Shown here one piece after another: positions 37,542-46,229 of a stretch of 64,000 nucleotides of DNA. The DNA is from Vallitaleaceae bacterium (GTDB taxonomy: Bacteria; Bacillota; Clostridia; Lachnospirales; Vallitaleaceae). The translations under genes and the position numbers were made by a program. The notes beneath the pieces were generated by a model that did not search any database, was not told the DNA's origin, and saw nothing but the letters and a program-made list of their open reading frames with translations. Where the stretch lies: NCBI GenBank assembly GCA_028277605.1, contig JANQFZ010000068.1:84898-148897 (forward strand). Direction: 5' to 3'. The first letter of the stretch is position 1, and each line of letters starts with the position of its first letter.

Positions 37542-38905
37542 AGTTACCCACCCCATACTTGGAACGTATGAAAAAACTATTAGGAGATACCTATGACTCT
37601 TTTATGGATTCTATGAATCAAACGGTTTATTATGGATTAAGAGTTAATACTTTAAAGATATCTACTGAGGACTTTATCAAACAATCACCATTTGAAATAA
37701 AGCAAGTGCCATGGATAGATAATGGATTCTATTATCATAAAAAAGAGCAACCATCCAAACATTCTTATTATCATGCTGGATTATACTATTTACAAGAGCC
37801 TAGTGCAATGACTCCAGCATCCTGTATGCCTATTAATGAAGGTGACAAGGTTTTAGATTTATGTGCAGCACCGGGAGGTAAGAGTACTGAGTTAGGTACA
37901 CGATTAAATCAATCAGGAATACTAGTGAGTAATGATATCAGTCCTTCTAGAACAAAAGGATTATTAAAGAATATTGAATTATTCGGAATTACAAACAGTG
38001 TGATTATGAGTGAATCACCTGCTAAGCTCACACATTACTTTCCAGAGTATTATGATAAAATATTAGTGGATGCCCCTTGTTCTGGTGAGGGAATGTTTAG
38101 AAAAGATCCCTCTATGGTAAAAGGGTGGGATCAAAACAAAATCATACACTATACATCACTTCAAAAGGATATATTAAGTTCAGCTGCTAAAATGTTAAAG
38201 CAGGGTGGTTTATTACTCTACTCAACTTGCACCTTTTCTCCAGAGGAGAATGAAGGAACCATCGACTCATTTTTAAATCATCATGCTGAGTTTGAATTGG
38301 TTGAACTACCTTTTTTTGAAGGTTCTTCTAGGGGGCATACTGAGTGGGTAAATGCTAAACATGATATGTCAAAAGCAATGCGACTCTGGCCGCATAAGAT
38401 ACAAGGGGAAGGGCATTTTATAGCTCTATTAAGAAAAAAGGGCATTTCATCTAGTGGCATCCTTCATAATAATAGAAGAGTTCTTAATAAGAAAGTATTA
38501 GAGCCTTACTTAGATTTTGAAAAAAACTATTTAAAGTTTCAATTAGATATATCAAGACTTGAGTTGAAAAATAATAAACTAATTTATATGCCTAAAGAAA
38601 TACCTGAGCTTAAGGGTCTAAGATTATTGAGAACAGGGTGGTATATTGGAGAAATTAAACAGAATAGATTTGAACCTTCTCAAGCCTTAGCGATGGGGAT
38701 AAAAAAGGAACAGGTTATTCATAGTATTGATTTAAGCGTTGAGGATGTTCAGGTAATAAAATATCTTAAGGGAGAAACTCTTAATATTAAAGTTCCAAAG
38801 GGCTATTACTTAGTATGTACAGATGGATATCCGCTTGGATGGGCAAAATCCAATCAACAGCTTCTTAAGAATAAATATTACAGCGGCTGGCGCAGGCTGC
38901 ATTAA
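37538..38905 (+). CDS. RsmF-like rRNA cytosine-C5 methyltransferase (NOL1/NOP2/Sun family)
   Basis: Predicted SAM-dependent m5C methylase of rRNA. In the 455-residue product the SAM site is VLDLCAAPGGKSTEL (about 106-120), with DAPCSGEGMFRKDP and LLYSTCTFSPEENE supplying the two family cysteines. The C-terminal third matches the RsmF pre-SAM/PUA-like extension (LRLLRTGWYIGEIKQNRFEPS, split near 365-385). RsmF (YebU) methylates 16S rRNA in E. coli; exact target here is inferred. Confidence 0.92.
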   Translation: MKLPTPYLERMKKLLGDTYDSFMDSMNQTVYYGLRVNTLKISTEDFIKQSPFEIKQVPWIDNGFYYHKKEQPSKHSYYHAGLYYLQEPSAMTPASCMPINEGDKVLDLCAAPGGKSTELGTRLNQSGILVSNDISPSRTKGLLKNIELFGITNSVIMSESPAKLTHYFPEYYDKILVDAPCSGEGMFRKDPSMVKGWDQNKIIHYTSLQKDILSSAAKMLKQGGLLLYSTCTFSPEENEGTIDSFLNHHAEFELVELPFFEGSSRGHTEWVNAKHDMSKAMRLWPHKIQGEGHFIALLRKKGISSSGILHNNRRVLNKKVLEPYLDFEKNYLKFQLDISRLELKNNKLIYMPKEIPELKGLRLLRTGWYIGEIKQNRFEPSQALAMGIKKEQVIHSIDLSVEDVQVIKYLKGETLNIKVPKGYYLVCTDGYPLGWAKSNQQLLKNKYYSGWRRLH

Positions 38906-38929
38906 GAAAGATTATTTGAGGTGAAAAGC

Positions 38930-39577
38930 ATGCTGACAGATATTCAAGCAGTAATTTTTGATTTAGATGGGACATTAATAGATTCTATGTGGCTGTGGCA
39001 ATCTATAGATGAAGAGTATCTTAAACTACATCATATTGATATGCCCGATGGTTTTCAAGATGATTTAGAAGGGATGAGTTTTACTGAGACAGCCAGATAT
39101 TTTAAAGAGCGTTTCCAGTTGTCGGAATCAATTGAGAAGATCAAAGATGACTGGAATAAGATGGCATGGGATTATTATGCCCATCGAGTAGACTTAAAGG
39201 ATGGCGTTGTGGCATTTTTAGATTATCTACGTAATAAAGAGCTTCCAATAGGAATAGGGACAAGTAACTCGAGAGAGCTGGTAGAGCTGGTAGTTAGCAA
39301 GTATCATATAGAGAAGTATTTTACATCTATTAGGACATCTTGTGAGGTAGATAAAGGGAAGCCGCATCCAGATATTTATTTGAAGGTTGCTTCTGATTTG
39401 GGAGTTGATCCTTCAACATGTTTGGTTTTTGAGGATATTCCTAATGGAATTGTTGCTGCTAAACGTGCTGGTATGAAAGTGTGTGCTATAGAGGATGATT
39501 TTTCTAAAGCGATGAAGGATAGGAAGGTTGAGTTGGCGGATTACTTTATTGAGAGTTATTATGAGGTGATGAAGTAA
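38930..39577 (+). CDS. HAD-superfamily phosphatase/phosphomutase, beta-PGM-like
   Basis: Haloacid dehalogenase hydrolase of 215 residues with FDLDGTLIDS (nucleophile and acid Asp, about 9-18), a helical cap, GTSNSRE as motif II, KGKPHPDIY with the motif III lysine and VFEDIPNGIVAAKRAGM as motif IV. Cap type resembles beta-phosphoglucomutase and related sugar-phosphate phosphatases. ATG 38930 follows GAGGTGAAAAGC; GTG 38921 overlaps that site. The 3' third is unusually poor in C on the coding strand, like the sequence after it. Confidence 0.93.
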   Translation: MLTDIQAVIFDLDGTLIDSMWLWQSIDEEYLKLHHIDMPDGFQDDLEGMSFTETARYFKERFQLSESIEKIKDDWNKMAWDYYAHRVDLKDGVVAFLDYLRNKELPIGIGTSNSRELVELVVSKYHIEKYFTSIRTSCEVDKGKPHPDIYLKVASDLGVDPSTCLVFEDIPNGIVAAKRAGMKVCAIEDDFSKAMKDRKVELADYFIESYYEVMK

Positions 39578-39589
39578 AGAGTGGGGTGA

Positions 39590-39772
39590 AATTTTGGCTT
39601 GGAGTAAGCGAAAGAAAGTATAAAAGGTATTAGCTTCATAAACCCCTAAACGTCCTTGTTTAGCAGGGTTTACGCTCCACTCCTGTTCCGCTGTTTCGCT
39701 AATACCTTTTATACTTTCTGAGATGGGGTATGCGAAGCCAAAATATCTCTGTGGTGGTGTGTTTGAGTAAAC
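39590..39772 (+). repeat. Palindromic repeat family, full copy 1 of a tandem pair
   Basis: Terminal arms ATTTTGGCTT (39591-39600) and AAGCCAAAAT (39735-39744) are perfect. A 22-base perfect inner stem pairs 39613-39634 with 39698-39719. Nested inside is ATAAACCCCTAAAC (39638-39651) with GTTTAGCAGGGTTTA (39658-39672), then core CGCTCCACTCCTGTTCCGCT. It repeats 233 bp later without indels. It fills the first part of the 509 bp gap before ygiQ; no real gene is seen there. Confidence 0.85.
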
Positions 39773-39822
39773 TAGATAACGAAGGTATTTTTCCATCGAG
39801 TGAGATATAGTAAAACAGTCAA

Positions 39823-40005
39823 AATTTTGGCTTGGAGTAAGCGAAAGAAAGTATAAAAGGTATTAGCTTCATAAACCCCTAAACGTTCGTGTTTAGCAGG
39901 GTTTACGCTCCACTCCAGTTCCCCTGTTTTACTAATACCTTTTATTTTTTCTAAGACGGAGTATGCGAAGGCAAAATATCTCTGTGGTGGTATATATGAG
40001 TAAAC
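39823..40005 (+). repeat. Palindromic repeat family, full copy 2 of a tandem pair
   Basis: Colinear with copy 1 at an offset of exactly 233 bp over about 183 bases. Terminal arm 39824-39833 now faces AAGGCAAAAT (one change) and the long stem has two mismatches, so this copy is decaying; the inner hairpin is intact apart from loop changes. The rest of the gap to ygiQ (40006-40086) has no recognisable signal except a ribosome-site-like GAGAGGA. Confidence 0.85.
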
Positions 40006-40086
40006 ACGATTATGTGGTACATTGAGTTAGGAATAATATGTATAGTGTTTTAAATAGATTGGTTTTTGAGAGGATTGGACTTGTTT

Positions 40087-41997
40087 ATGATTAGGGATTT
40101 TTTGCCTATTAGTAGAATGGATATGGAGAAGCGGGGATGGGATAGTGTTGATTTTGTTTTTGTGACGGGTGATGCTTATGTGGATCATCCTTCTTTTGGT
40201 GTTGCAATTGTGACTAGGCTGCTTGAGACGCATGGCTTTAAGGTAGGGGTTGTTGCTCAGCCTAGATGGAAAACGACTGAGGATATTGAAGTGTTTGGCA
40301 GACCTAGATTAGGATTTTTGGTGTCTTCTGGGAATATTGATTCTATGGTGAATCATTATACAGTTGCTAAGAAGAGACGTAAGAAGGATTCTTATACACC
40401 GGGTGGACAGATTGGGAAAAGACCAGATCGTTCGGTTATTGTTTATTCTAATCTTATTAGACAGGTTTATAAGGATGTGCCGATTATTATTGGGGGTATT
40501 GAAGCTTCTTTGAGACGATTGGCACATTATGATTATTGGAGTAATAAGGTAAGACGTTCTGTTTTGCTTGATTCAGGGGCAGATTTATTAGTTTATGGAA
40601 TGGGAGAGCATGCTATTGTTGAGATTTCTGAAGCACTAGACAGTGGTATTCCAGTGAATGAAATAACCTATATTACGGGTACGGTTTATAAGACAAATAG
40701 TATGGAGGATGTGTATGATGCTGTAGTATTACCTTCTTTTAAGACGATTACTTCCAGTAAGAAAAGCTATGCAGAGAGCTTTATGAAACAGTATATTAAT
40801 ACGGATCCTTTTAATGGCAGGCGTTTGGTAGAGAGTTATAATGACCATACCTTTATTGTACAAAATCCACCTGCTAAGCCGTTGACTGAGTCTGAGATGG
40901 ATGCTGTGTATTCATTGTACTATGAACGAACCTATCATCCTATATATGAAGAATTAGGTGGTGTGCCAGCCATTCAAGAAGTTAAGTTTAGTTTGGTATG
41001 CAATAGAGGATGCTTTGGTGATTGTAGTTTTTGTGCATTGACATTTCATCAAGGGAGAATTGTTCAGCGTAGAAGTCAGCAATCGTTGGTTAATGAGGCA
41101 AAACAGCTCATTTGGGATAAGGATTTTAAAGGGTATATTCACGATGTCGGAGGACCTACTGCCAATTTTAGGTTACCTTCCTGTCAAAAGCAATTAAAGT
41201 GTGGAGTATGTAAGCATAGACAGTGCCTTTTTCCTACACCTTGTAAGCATTTGCAGATTGATCATATGGGGTATTTAAACATATTAAGAGCTTTAAGAGA
41301 ACTTCCTAATGTTAAGAAGGTATTCATTCGTTCAGGATTACGTTATGATTATTTATTATACGATAAAAATGATACTTTTTTTAGAGAGCTTTGTGAACAT
41401 CACGTCAGTGGTCAGTTAAAAGTGGCACCAGAGCATGTTTCTAAGCAAGTCTTAGCAAAGATGGGAAAACCGGGGAGAAACATTTATGATCAGTTTGTAA
41501 AAAAATACTATGCTATTAATGAATCGTTAGGAAAAAAACAATATATTGTTCCTTACTTGATGTCCAGTCATCCAGGATCAGATATGAATAGTGCCATAGA
41601 GTTAGCTGAGTATCTAAGAGATACACATTGTACACCTGAACAGGTACAGGATTTCTATCCTACGCCTTCTACTCTATCGACTTGTATGTACTATACTGGA
41701 TTAGATCCCAGAACTATGGAAGAGGTCTATGTTCCTAAGTCTCCCCACGAAAAAGCGATGCAGAGAGCATTGATTCAATATAAAAACCCTAAGAATTATA
41801 AGCTTGTATATGAAGCACTAAAAAAGAGCGGTAGAGACGATCTAATTGGTTTTTCATCAAACTGTCTTATAAGACCACCAAGAAGTAAGACGAGTGATTA
41901 CCAACCCTATAAAAAATCTGAGAAAAAGAAGGTCAATAAGAAGAAAAAAACCATAAGAAATGTGCATAAAAAGAAAAAGCTGATAAGGGGAAAATGA
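40087..41997 (+). CDS. YgiQ-family radical SAM protein (UPF0313)
   Basis: Large radical SAM protein of unknown reaction. ATG 40087 gives about 636 residues beginning like the family ([17 protein letters not shown]); earlier TTG starts at 40066 and 40081 are possible. N-terminal domain includes [12 protein letters not shown]. The iron-sulphur site is [12 protein letters not shown] (around residue 305). After the barrel comes a Lys/Arg-rich tail (about 600-636). The 5' half is G/T-rich and C-poor compared with the 3' half. The downstream dehydrogenase overlaps its stop. Confidence 0.92.
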   Translation: MIRDFLPISRMDMEKRGWDSVDFVFVTGDAYVDHPSFGVAIVTRLLETHGFKVGVVAQPRWKTTEDIEVFGRPRLGFLVSSGNIDSMVNHYTVAKKRRKKDSYTPGGQIGKRPDRSVIVYSNLIRQVYKDVPIIIGGIEASLRRLAHYDYWSNKVRRSVLLDSGADLLVYGMGEHAIVEISEALDSGIPVNEITYITGTVYKTNSMEDVYDAVVLPSFKTITSSKKSYAESFMKQYINTDPFNGRRLVESYNDHTFIVQNPPAKPLTESEMDAVYSLYYERTYHPIYEELGGVPAIQEVKFSLVCNRGCFGDCSFCALTFHQGRIVQRRSQQSLVNEAKQLIWDKDFKGYIHDVGGPTANFRLPSCQKQLKCGVCKHRQCLFPTPCKHLQIDHMGYLNILRALRELPNVKKVFIRSGLRYDYLLYDKNDTFFRELCEHHVSGQLKVAPEHVSKQVLAKMGKPGRNIYDQFVKKYYAINESLGKKQYIVPYLMSSHPGSDMNSAIELAEYLRDTHCTPEQVQDFYPTPSTLSTCMYYTGLDPRTMEEVYVPKSPHEKAMQRALIQYKNPKNYKLVYEALKKSGRDDLIGFSSNCLIRPPRSKTSDYQPYKKSEKKKVNKKKKTIRNVHKKKKLIRGK

Positions 41998-42773
41998 TGA
42001 AAAGAATTGCATTGATAACAGGAGCTTCCTCTGGTCTAGGAAGAGAATTTGCTACAACCTTGGCTAATAAGACTTATACTCAGGTAGATGAAATTTGGTT
42101 AATTGCAAGAAGAAAACAGAGACTAGGTGCTATTGCAAAAAAATATAATACTATCAAGTTTAAGGTTATACCTATAGACCTTACGTCCGTCTCTCAAATG
42201 GAACAGTTTGTTGCTTTACTTGAAAGGGAAAACCCTAAAATCCAAATACTAGTAAATAGTGCTGGATATGGTAAGACAGGCGCATTTACAAATATTGAAA
42301 TAGAAGATTATAAAAAAATGATTGACCTTAATATAAGAGCTTTAACTCTAGTGACCTATGCTTGTATTCCATTTATGTGTAAGGGTGGCAAAGTGATACA
42401 ATTGGCTTCCTCTGCGGGTTTCATACCTCAACCTAATTTTGCAGTTTATTCAGCTACTAAGTCTTATGTTATACAATTCTCAAGGGCGCTAAATTGCGAG
42501 TTAATGCCTATGGGCATATCTGTACTAGCTGTTTGTCCAGGACCTGTTAGAACAGAATTTTTAAAGATTGCGAATCCAGAGGGTTTACCTAAATCATTAA
42601 AGTATAATTTTATAGCAGATCCAAAAAAGGTCGTAAAAAAAGCATTAAGAGATGCTTTTGCAAATAAGGATATTTCGGTTTACGGTACAGGAATAAAATT
42701 ATTGCATGTGATTGGTAAGATCATGCCTCATAGGATCTTAACATCTATGGTCAACCAGTTGTCAAAAAGTTAG
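41994..42773 (+). CDS. Short-chain dehydrogenase/reductase
   Basis: NAD(P)-dependent classical SDR of 259 residues. The nucleotide loop is TGASSGLG (about 8-15), followed by NSAGYG, the catalytic Ser in LASSAGF and YSATK (Y and K of the active site). The CPGPVRTEF stretch is typical. Substrate cannot be told. It overlaps the end of the ygiQ-like gene (ATGATGA), so the two are co-transcribed. Confidence 0.92.
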   Translation: MMKRIALITGASSGLGREFATTLANKTYTQVDEIWLIARRKQRLGAIAKKYNTIKFKVIPIDLTSVSQMEQFVALLERENPKIQILVNSAGYGKTGAFTNIEIEDYKKMIDLNIRALTLVTYACIPFMCKGGKVIQLASSAGFIPQPNFAVYSATKSYVIQFSRALNCELMPMGISVLAVCPGPVRTEFLKIANPEGLPKSLKYNFIADPKKVVKKALRDAFANKDISVYGTGIKLLHVIGKIMPHRILTSMVNQLSKS

Positions 42774-42906
42774 TTATCAAGAAGTGATTGTTAATACTCA
42801 ATCATAGTTTAGTCAATAGTTTATTTAGTTAAGTTACTGTAGATATGTATATTAATGCATTTTCTGTAAATAATAAGTTAGAGCTTAATCAAATAGGAGG
42901 CTGACT

Positions 42907-43098
42907 ATGGAGCTTACAACTCAAGATTATTTGAAAAAATCACTACTGGATACTCAAGAAAAGGTAAGAGACTTTGAGATGTTTTCAAAACAAGTTGAGG
43001 ATGAAGAGATAAAAGCATGCTTTAAACGATTTGCAGAAACCGAAGGGCATCAAGCCGCTGAATTAGAAAAACTAATAACTAAGAAGCTAGGACAGTAA
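42907..43098 (+). CDS. Small helical protein resembling a rubrerythrin-type half domain
   Basis: 63 residues, fully helical in appearance: two amphipathic helices, with ETEGHQAAELEKLI near the C-terminus resembling the E-x-x-H part of rubrerythrin/ferritin helices. The N-terminal helix lacks an obvious matching iron motif, so metal binding is uncertain. A strong ribosome site (AGGAGG) and a terminator 1 bp after its stop show it is a genuine single gene. Small proteins of this kind are common in clostridia. Confidence 0.7.
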   Translation: MELTTQDYLKKSLLDTQEKVRDFEMFSKQVEDEEIKACFKRFAETEGHQAAELEKLITKKLGQ

Positions 43099-43126
43099 AC
43101 TGCTGACATTATGTTAGCAGTTTTTT
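43098..43126 (+). terminator. Rho-independent terminator
   Basis: AACTGCTGAC (43098-43107) pairs with GTTAGCAGTT (43113-43122) with one G-U pair; loop ATTAT; then a run of T. It separates the small helical protein gene from the AAA-ATPase gene. Confidence 0.85.
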
Positions 43127-43164
43127 GATTTTTGCTCTTACCATATTAAACATACTATGTATTA

Positions 43165-43193
43165 TTGAGAACAGAGTAAAATTATGGTATGAT
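43165..43193 (+). promoter_or_regulatory. Vegetative promoter of AAA-ATPase gene
   Basis: TTGAGA (43165-43170), 17-base spacer, TATGAT (43188-43193). It gives a leader of about 55 bases to the GTG start at 43255. Confidence 0.7.
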
Positions 43194-43254
43194 ATTATCA
43201 GAAAATTATCAAATATTAATGGATAATTAGTATAGTTAGAAGCGGAGGGTTATA

Positions 43255-45003
43255 GTGAAAAGAAAAAGGATAGCTATAGGAGTAGATAATTTTAAAGAGC
43301 TAATAGATCATCAATACATGTATGTAGATAAAACGCTTCTAGTTAGGGACTTGATAGATTCAGGTTCAAAAGTCGTACTTATTACTCGACCAAGAAGATT
43401 TGGAAAAACTCTAAACGTGAGTATGCTAAAGTATTTCTATGAAATACCTAAGTGTCGTGAATATGAAAATGAAAATAAAGAAGTATCTTATCTATTTGAT
43501 AAACTTAAAATATTTAAGTATGAGGAATGCAAAAAAGAACAAGGGAAATATCCAGTTATTTTTTTAACGTTAAAAGGTGCTAAACAAATAACATGGGAAG
43601 AAACCTATTTAAATCTTGTAGAAATAATCTCCAACGAATATAAAAGACATAGGTATATATTAGAGCAAAGTATACTCAGTAATACCGAGAAAGAAATATA
43701 TCAAAAAATAATGGATATGAAAGCAAACAGCATAGAATATTCAAGTATGATACAAAACTTATCCAACTACCTTGAAAGGTATTTTAAGCAAAAAGTAATG
43801 GTATTAATTGATGAATATGATACACCCATTCAAGCAGGATATATCAATGGATATTACAATAAAATAATCAACTTCATGAAAAGTATGTTAGGAAAAGGTC
43901 TAAAAGGTAATAACTCATTAAAACAAGGTGTACTAACAGGGATAATAAAAGTAGCAAAAGAGAGCATATTTAGTGATTTTAATAATCCAGATATATACAC
44001 CGTGATAACAGAACCAATATCAGATAAATTTGGATTTACAGAAGAGGAAGTAGAAGAATTATTAAAAACATTCAATTTAGAAAAAAATATGGAAGAAGTA
44101 AGAAGATGGTACAATGGGTATAAATTTGGGCTTAACACAACAGTATATAATCCATGGAGCATTATAAACTATGTCTCTAAACCAGAAATGGGACTAAGAC
44201 CATACTGGATAAATACAAGCAGTAACGAAGTCATAAAAGAAGTTATGCAGCTTGATAAGTTAGAAGGAAAAAAAGTAGTAGAAGACTTACTAGAAGGTAG
44301 ACCAGTCGAAAAAATAATACAAGAAAATGTAGTATATGAAACCATCAAAACAAATCCAGAATCAGCATGGAGCTTTTTATTACATGCAGGATATCTCAAA
44401 ATAACAGACAAAAAACAAGAACAAGAACGTATAACCTATAACTTAGCTATACCAAACTTAGAAGTAAAAACCATTTATCAGGCAATGTTAAGAGATTATT
44501 TTAAAGATGATTTTAAGATATCAAATAAAATAACAGGTATTATAAATGCATTGGTAAAAGCAGATTATGAAAAATTTGAAATCATGCTAGAAGAACTATA
44601 CTTTGTGTATGTAAGCTATCATGATAGTGCAATAAAAGAGTTAACCTATGACGTTGAAGAAGAAAAACATGAAAACTTCCACCATGGATTTATCTTAGGA
44701 TTACTTATGTTTGGCATAGACTATTATGAAATAAAATCAAACAGAGAATATGGATTAGGACGACCAGACATTGTATTAATACCTAAAGACAAGACAAAAC
44801 CAGCTTATGTATTTGAATTCAAATGGGCAAGTAGAAAATCTAAAAAAACCCTAGAATACTTATTGGAGCAAGCAAAGAAGCAAATAAAAGAAGAGAGATA
44901 TGTAGAAGGTATTGAAAAGGTACATCATGTAGAAAACATTATAGAAATACCAGTAGGATTTAAAGGAAAAGAAATATTGATGAAAATTACTTCCTATTGC
45001 TAA
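43255..45003 (+). CDS. AAA-ATPase-like / PD-(D/E)XK nuclease-like protein (DUF1703 type)
   Basis: 582 residues. N-terminal AAA-ATPase_like domain begins IGVDNFKELIDHQYMYVDKT and has the P-loop TRPRRFGKT (44-52) and Walker B-like VMVLIDEYDTPI (about 181-192). The C-terminal domain (about 440-570) has GRPDIVLIP and YVFEFKWA, the D and E-x-K of the PD-(D/E)XK fold. Such proteins occur in many copies in anaerobes; function is unproven. Codons are markedly A-rich compared with neighbours, and the gene has its own promoter, suggesting transfer. GTG start follows GGAGGG. Confidence 0.9.
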   Translation: MKRKRIAIGVDNFKELIDHQYMYVDKTLLVRDLIDSGSKVVLITRPRRFGKTLNVSMLKYFYEIPKCREYENENKEVSYLFDKLKIFKYEECKKEQGKYPVIFLTLKGAKQITWEETYLNLVEIISNEYKRHRYILEQSILSNTEKEIYQKIMDMKANSIEYSSMIQNLSNYLERYFKQKVMVLIDEYDTPIQAGYINGYYNKIINFMKSMLGKGLKGNNSLKQGVLTGIIKVAKESIFSDFNNPDIYTVITEPISDKFGFTEEEVEELLKTFNLEKNMEEVRRWYNGYKFGLNTTVYNPWSIINYVSKPEMGLRPYWINTSSNEVIKEVMQLDKLEGKKVVEDLLEGRPVEKIIQENVVYETIKTNPESAWSFLLHAGYLKITDKKQEQERITYNLAIPNLEVKTIYQAMLRDYFKDDFKISNKITGIINALVKADYEKFEIMLEELYFVYVSYHDSAIKELTYDVEEEKHENFHHGFILGLLMFGIDYYEIKSNREYGLGRPDIVLIPKDKTKPAYVFEFKWASRKSKKTLEYLLEQAKKQIKEERYVEGIEKVHHVENIIEIPVGFKGKEILMKITSYC

Positions 45004-45207
45004 TTCTCTACGTTTATACAACCATTAGGGTATTAAAGCAAGTTAATTTATAAGATTTACAAAAAAATAACAATTAGGTGTTTGAATTTGATATAATAAG
45101 ATCATTAAGGTAGTTATTAAAGAGTCTTAAAAAACTACTTGATTAGTTGAAGCATATTATATTGATGCAATTACTTATAATAAACAAAACAGAAAGGACA
45201 AAACAGT

Positions 45208-46023
45208 ATGAATGCCATTAAAGAAGCAGTAGACTATATTCAAAGTATAACTAATATCAAGCCCGAAATAGGTATGATATTAGGGTCAGGTTTGGGTGAT
45301 TTAGCTGAAGAAATAGTGGATAGAGTTGTCATTAATTATGGAGACATACCTAATTTTCCTGTTTCTAAGGTAAAAGGTCACGCTGGAAGATTTGTCATCG
45401 GGCGCTTGGAAGATCAAGTGGTTATAGCAATGCAGGGCAGGTTTCATTATTATGAAGGACATGCTATGTCTGTTATTGGACTACCAGTAAGGGTTATGAA
45501 ATATCTTGGAGTTCAAAAGCTTATTGTTACTAATGCGGCTGGTTCTGTCAATTTAGATAATCAGCCAGGAGACTTGATGATTATAACAGACCATATCAAT
45601 CTAATGGGAAACAATCCATTAATGGGACAAAATGACGATACATTAGGGCCAAGATTCCCTGATATGTCCAATGCTTATCATGACAAATTAAGAGCTATTG
45701 CTTTAGAGGCTGGAAAAACATTAAATATACCTATCAAACAAGGTGTTTATGCAGCGTTTACAGGACCTATGTATGAAACGCCAGCAGAAATTCGGATGTC
45801 ACGCATCATAGGTGCGGATGCTGTTGGTATGTCAACAGTTCCAGAGGTAATAGCGGCTGCTCACTGCGGTATTCAAGTATTGGGTATCTCTTGTTTGACC
45901 AATATGGCAGCAGGCATTCTTGATCAACCCCTTGATCATAGTGAGGTCATAGAAACGTCAAGTAGAGTTAAGCAAGATTTTATTCAACTAGTGAAGGAAA
46001 TTATCAAATTAATTAATAATTAA
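45208..46023 (+). CDS. Purine nucleoside phosphorylase (trimeric type I)
   Basis: Phosphorolysis of inosine/guanosine nucleosides in purine salvage. The 271-residue product has the family motifs GMILGSGLGDLAE, the QGRFHYYEGH phosphate loop, VTNAAGSVN, and GPMYETPAEIRM with the base-binding region. Length fits PNP-I of Gram-positives. Start ATG 45208 follows GAAAGGA. It precedes pyrimidine phosphorylase, forming a nucleoside salvage pair. A TATAAT at 45092-45097 is a possible -10. Confidence 0.95.
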   Translation: MNAIKEAVDYIQSITNIKPEIGMILGSGLGDLAEEIVDRVVINYGDIPNFPVSKVKGHAGRFVIGRLEDQVVIAMQGRFHYYEGHAMSVIGLPVRVMKYLGVQKLIVTNAAGSVNLDNQPGDLMIITDHINLMGNNPLMGQNDDTLGPRFPDMSNAYHDKLRAIALEAGKTLNIPIKQGVYAAFTGPMYETPAEIRMSRIIGADAVGMSTVPEVIAAAHCGIQVLGISCLTNMAAGILDQPLDHSEVIETSSRVKQDFIQLVKEIIKLINN

Positions 46024-46229
46024 TAAACTAGGTAACCTAGTAGTTATTCGTAATAACCCAATACTGCTAAAATATTTAGTTACTAAGAGCTTAATAAATA
46101 TGTGTAGTACCAATAATTAATAAGAAATCAACAAATTAATAATAATAAATAGATAACAATAAACACATATAAGTGAAGACTTAAAAATACAGCAAATGAA
46201 GACGAATAAAGAGAAGAGGTAGATTGTCT

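Noticed and set aside
39413..39796. 127-codon minus-strand reading frame across the first repeat copy
   Set aside because: It overlaps the HAD gene and the palindrome, has no ribosome site and no recognisable domain; the repeat structure explains the open frame.
39590..40005. CRISPR-like direct repeats
   Set aside because: Only two long copies, each a palindrome, with 50 bp between them; no cas genes and no spacer series.
43255..45003. Restriction-modification or defence island
   Set aside because: The nuclease-like gene has no methylase, toxin, integrase or other defence partner; neighbours are housekeeping genes.
45004..45207. Purine riboswitch upstream of the purine nucleoside phosphorylase
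   Set aside because: No conserved riboswitch core is visible; only a weak AAGGTAGTT/AACTACTT inverted repeat (about 45107-45140).
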